A DNA stretch of 18,066 nucleotides, from positions 1 through 18,066 of the forward strand of contig JAAYZY010000156.1 in assembly GCA_012514615.1 (NCBI GenBank). Direction: 5' to 3'. Below the pieces are notes generated by a model, which was not told the origin of the DNA, searched no databases, and saw only the letters and a list, made by a program, of their open reading frames with translations. Of the stretch, positions 15,852-18,066 are shown one piece after another. A program made the position numbers and the translations under genes. Position 1 is the stretch's first letter, and every line of letters starts with the position of its first letter. The DNA is from Chloroflexota bacterium. Lineage in GTDB: Bacteria; Chloroflexota; Anaerolineae; DTPP01.

Positions 15852-17303
15852 TCAATGTCCGTCTGGCGATGTCAGATGCACCAGAGTGATCTCTGGGGGG
15901 GCCAAGAAGCGCGCCGGGAACCCGCTGCGCACCCCCAGGCCCCGATTGGTATAGAGCATCGTGTCGCCAACCTGCAAAGGGCCGGCGACATAGCCTTTGC
16001 CCAGGCTGTTCTGTTGATAGATGGCCCCCACCACAGGCAGGCGCACCTGCCCGCCGTGGGTATGCCCGGCCAACACGGCGCGCAGGCCCAGGGGCTCTGC
16101 CTCCCGCACCTGGTCTGGCGAGTGCACCAGGGTCAGCGTCGGCACGTCCGGGGGCAGTCCTTCGGCCGCCCGCAGCACATGCCCCTCGCCGAAGCCATAC
16201 TCGATCCACCCTTCGCCGGCCCGCCGCCCGGCCGGCCAGAGCTCCGTGCCATCCAGCGCTTCCACCTTCAGCGCCGAGAACCAGCGCTCACCCGTCCCCA
16301 CCGCCCACAACCCCACCGTTCCGGAAGTAAGACGGGAATCGGAGTCATCCAGACACGCGGCTTGCCACTCTTGCGGTTCCGCTCCGTCGGCCGGCCAGGC
16401 CTTGGCCCGCACCCATGTTCCTTCCGGCCGCGTCTCCACCTGCAGGGCGAAGGCGAACTCCTTCCCCGGCTCTGCCACCACGCCGGTATCCACCGTGCCG
16501 CTGGTGATGGCGGCGCCGTGGGGCGCAATGTGGAAGGTGGGCTGCTCCTCGTAGGTCCGCAGTCGGTAGTAGCGGTCGGGGCCGTCCGGGAGCTGGGAGT
16601 AGACCGTCACCCCCATGCCCGCGCTGGCGTTGGGGCGTTTCATTATACCCCGCACGGTGTAGTCGTGCCAGCCCATGGCTGCGCGGGCGGAGTAGTGGGT
16701 GTAGGAGTTGTAGAGTCCCCGCAGCGCCGCCGCCGCTGGCCCGTCTTCCCACGTGGACCAGGGGAAGCGGGCAAACCAGCCCGGCGGGACGCTGGCGAAC
16801 TCCGCCCCCACCAGGTACAGGGAGTGCCCGCCGATCTCCAACCGCTCCCAACGGTCCACCAGCAGGTGAACCGAGCTCTGCGCCACCCGCTCCAAGTAGG
16901 CGTTGGTCTGATCCGGGTAGCGGCCCTGGTCGGTATTGCCGCGAATGGCCCAGACGCCGCCCGGCGACTCCAGCCGCTCCAAGAAGGCCAGCGCCGCCTC
17001 CAACCGGGCAGACCGCTGCACGGGATCGGTGGTCGGCTCGATGAGGTCGCCGGTCACCACCACCAGGTCCGGGGCCAGGCCGTTCACCAACGCTTCGGCC
17101 TTGGCCTCCCGCCGGCCCAGGGCGATGATGTGCAGGTCCGAAAGCTGCACCACCCGCAGCCCCTCCAGCTCCGGCGGCAGGTTGGGCACCGGCATCCGCA
17201 CCGTTTCCACACGGATGGCCAGCGGCTCCACGGCGAAGGCATACAGGCCCACCACTCCAGCCGCCAGCAGGGCCAGCGCCAGAACAGACCACCGACGCCT
17301 CAT
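15852..17303 (-). CDS. Membrane-anchored calcineurin-like metallophosphoesterase with lectin-like insertion
   Basis: A 483-residue protein. RRR followed by hydrophobic residues 6-25 forms a signal anchor, so the body should face outside. The phosphoesterase motifs resemble YkuE/YaeI-type enzymes: SDLH (Asp56, His58), GD (Asp86), GNTD (Asn123; the usual His of GNHD is Thr124), VHSPD (His394) and GHTHGG (His414, His416). Between about residues 168 and 380 sits an insertion of some 210 residues. It includes WHDYTVRG, MGVTVYSQ, DRYYRLRTYEE and WFSALKVEAL, the pattern of a concanavalin-A/LamG or DUF1080-like beta-sandwich. The substrate could be a lipid-linked or phosphorylated glycan (inferred). 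The ATG overlaps the acyltransferase stop by four bases (ATGA); the longer open frame upstream is that gene's shadow. Confidence 0.87.
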   Translation of the reverse strand: MRRRWSVLALALLAAGVVGLYAFAVEPLAIRVETVRMPVPNLPPELEGLRVVQLSDLHIIALGRREAKAEALVNGLAPDLVVVTGDLIEPTTDPVQRSARLEAALAFLERLESPGGVWAIRGNTDQGRYPDQTNAYLERVAQSSVHLLVDRWERLEIGGHSLYLVGAEFASVPPGWFARFPWSTWEDGPAAAALRGLYNSYTHYSARAAMGWHDYTVRGIMKRPNASAGMGVTVYSQLPDGPDRYYRLRTYEEQPTFHIAPHGAAITSGTVDTGVVAEPGKEFAFALQVETRPEGTWVRAKAWPADGAEPQEWQAACLDDSDSRLTSGTVGLWAVGTGERWFSALKVEALDGTELWPAGRRAGEGWIEYGFGEGHVLRAAEGLPPDVPTLTLVHSPDQVREAEPLGLRAVLAGHTHGGQVRLPVVGAIYQQNSLGKGYVAGPLQVGDTMLYTNRGLGVRSGFPARFLAPPEITLVHLTSPDGH

Positions 17304-17995
17304 GCGCCCTGCCCTTGGCCGCGCTGGCGCAGCACCCGCGCCGGCACGCCGGCGGCGACGGCGCCGGCCGGGATGGCCTTGGTGACCACTGCGCCAGCGC
17401 CGATAACGGCTCCCCGGCCGATGCGCACGCCATCCAACACCCGCACGCCCACGCCCATCCACACGTCGTCTTCGATGACGATGTCACCCTCATGGCGGAT
17501 GCCTTGGGCGCGGATCGGCTGCTCCGGGTCGTCAAAGCGGTGCTCGTAGGGGCTGAAGGCGCAGCCAGGGGCGATCTGCACGTTGGCCCCGATGCGCAGG
17601 TGGCCGCCAAACCCCTTCAGGTTGCAGTTGGCCTGGATGTGCGTGTTCTCGCCCACGACGATGCCGGCCCCCGCGCCCACCTCCAGGATGCAGCCGCGGT
17701 AGAGGTGCACCCCTTGGCTCAGCTCCACCGTTCCACCGCCCGAGTGGGCGTAGATGGTCACGCCGTCGTCGATGAAGCAGTGCGGCCCCAGGCGCAGGCC
17801 GGGGCAGTAGATCTGCGCCGCCGGCGAGACATAGGGTCGAGGCGTCAGGTAGGCCAAGGTGCGGCGCTGCTTGTACGGCCCCACCCACCAGCCGGCCAAG
17901 CGCAGGCACAGCCGCCCCACCCCGGGAAGGCCCGAACAGACCATCAAGGCGGTGAGCAGCTTCCGCCGCGCCCACTTGCCCAGCTCCCCAGTCAT
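17300..17995 (-). CDS. Hexapeptide-repeat O-acyltransferase (LacA/NodL-like)
   Basis: A 231-residue left-handed beta-helix protein. A basic amphipathic start (1-45) is followed by hexapeptide coils from about 55 to 222. The C-terminal part is diagnostic for the maltose/galactoside/NodL acetyltransferase group: WMGVGVRVLDGVRIG (179-193), RGAVIGAGAVVTKAIP (194-209) and AAGVPARVL (214-222). His152 in SPYEHRFDDP (148-157) matches the catalytic histidine position. It probably transfers acetyl or another acyl group from its CoA ester to a sugar hydroxyl of the repeat unit; this is inferred from context. I chose ATG at 17995: AGGAGG lies four bases upstream, and the codon overlaps the stop of the gene entering from the right edge. 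An in-frame ATG at 18049 would add 18 residues lacking family similarity. Confidence 0.9.
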   Translation of the reverse strand: MTGELGKWARRKLLTALMVCSGLPGVGRLCLRLAGWWVGPYKQRRTLAYLTPRPYVSPAAQIYCPGLRLGPHCFIDDGVTIYAHSGGGTVELSQGVHLYRGCILEVGAGAGIVVGENTHIQANCNLKGFGGHLRIGANVQIAPGCAFSPYEHRFDDPEQPIRAQGIRHEGDIVIEDDVWMGVGVRVLDGVRIGRGAVIGAGAVVTKAIPAGAVAAGVPARVLRQRGQGQGA

Positions 17996-18066
17996 CTCCC
18001 CTCCTTCCCCAGAGGGCCAGCCGGGGCCATCCCCGCCTGGCGGAACCAAGCCACCGCCTCGCCGAA
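17992..18066 (-). CDS. C-terminal end of an upstream gene (cut by window edge)
   Basis: The first 75 minus-strand bases read as 24 codons and TGA: FGEAVAWFRQAG, then a Gly/Pro/Lys-rich tail ending KEGR. The stop overlaps the acyltransferase ATG as ATGA, the junction type used throughout this locus, so the frame is credible. AVAWFRQAG resembles the final helix of many small SAM methyltransferases, but 24 residues are too few for a family call. Confidence 0.55.
   Translation of the reverse strand, partial: FGEAVAWFRQAGMAPAGPLGKEGR

Noticed and set aside
16642..16671. Perfect TATAAT on the minus strand, with CTGGCA 18 bases upstream, inside the phosphoesterase gene
   Set aside because: It encodes Gly-Ile-Met within the domain and lies about 800 bases from the next gene start. 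A chance match is likely without transcript evidence.

Overview
All 15 recognisable genes in this GC-rich window lie on the minus strand and read from the right edge to the left edge. Together they look like a surface-polysaccharide (exopolysaccharide or O-antigen type) assembly locus of the Wzx/Wzy kind. Two features suggest a member of the Chloroflexota (Caldilineae/Anaerolineae type). One is a secreted protein with Thr-Pro-Ala linkers between modules, two DNRLRE-type domains and a short C-terminal MPLILK tail. The other is the overall mix of genes. The taxonomic guess rests on remembered family patterns, not on a search, and is moderate.

Right-hand block (18066 to 7985): the last codons of an unidentified protein; a LacA/NodL-like hexapeptide O-acyltransferase; a membrane-anchored metallophosphoesterase with a large lectin-like insertion; a 1133-residue secreted multidomain esterase; a SAM methyltransferase; a Wzx-type flippase; and two family-4-like glycosyltransferases. 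Almost every junction overlaps by 1 or 4 bases (TGATG, ATGA or TTGA), as in a tightly coupled operon.

The only real intergenic gap (7858-7984) separates this block from the left-hand one. It holds an extended -10 promoter candidate (TGGTACAAT) preceded by two perfect 8-base direct repeats with an 11-base period, placed where a -35 box would be. That layout suggests a promoter dependent on an activator.

Left-hand block (7857 to 1): a polysaccharide-deacetylase-family protein; a left-handed beta-helix acyltransferase-like protein with an extra C-terminal domain; a Wzz-type chain-length protein without a kinase domain; a glycosyltransferase; a Wzy/O-antigen-ligase family polymerase; another glycosyltransferase; and the first 232 codons of a B12-binding/radical SAM protein cut by the window edge.

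Inferred scheme: the four glycosyltransferases build a lipid-linked repeat. The acyltransferases, deacetylase and methyltransferase decorate or trim it. Wzx flips it, Wzy polymerises it and Wzz sets the chain length. The secreted esterase and phosphoesterase probably act on the finished envelope material. No initiating phosphoglycosyltransferase, tyrosine kinase or outer-membrane exporter is visible here. I found no RNA genes, CRISPR arrays, insertion sequences or tRNAs. No stretch over 300 bases lacks a gene.
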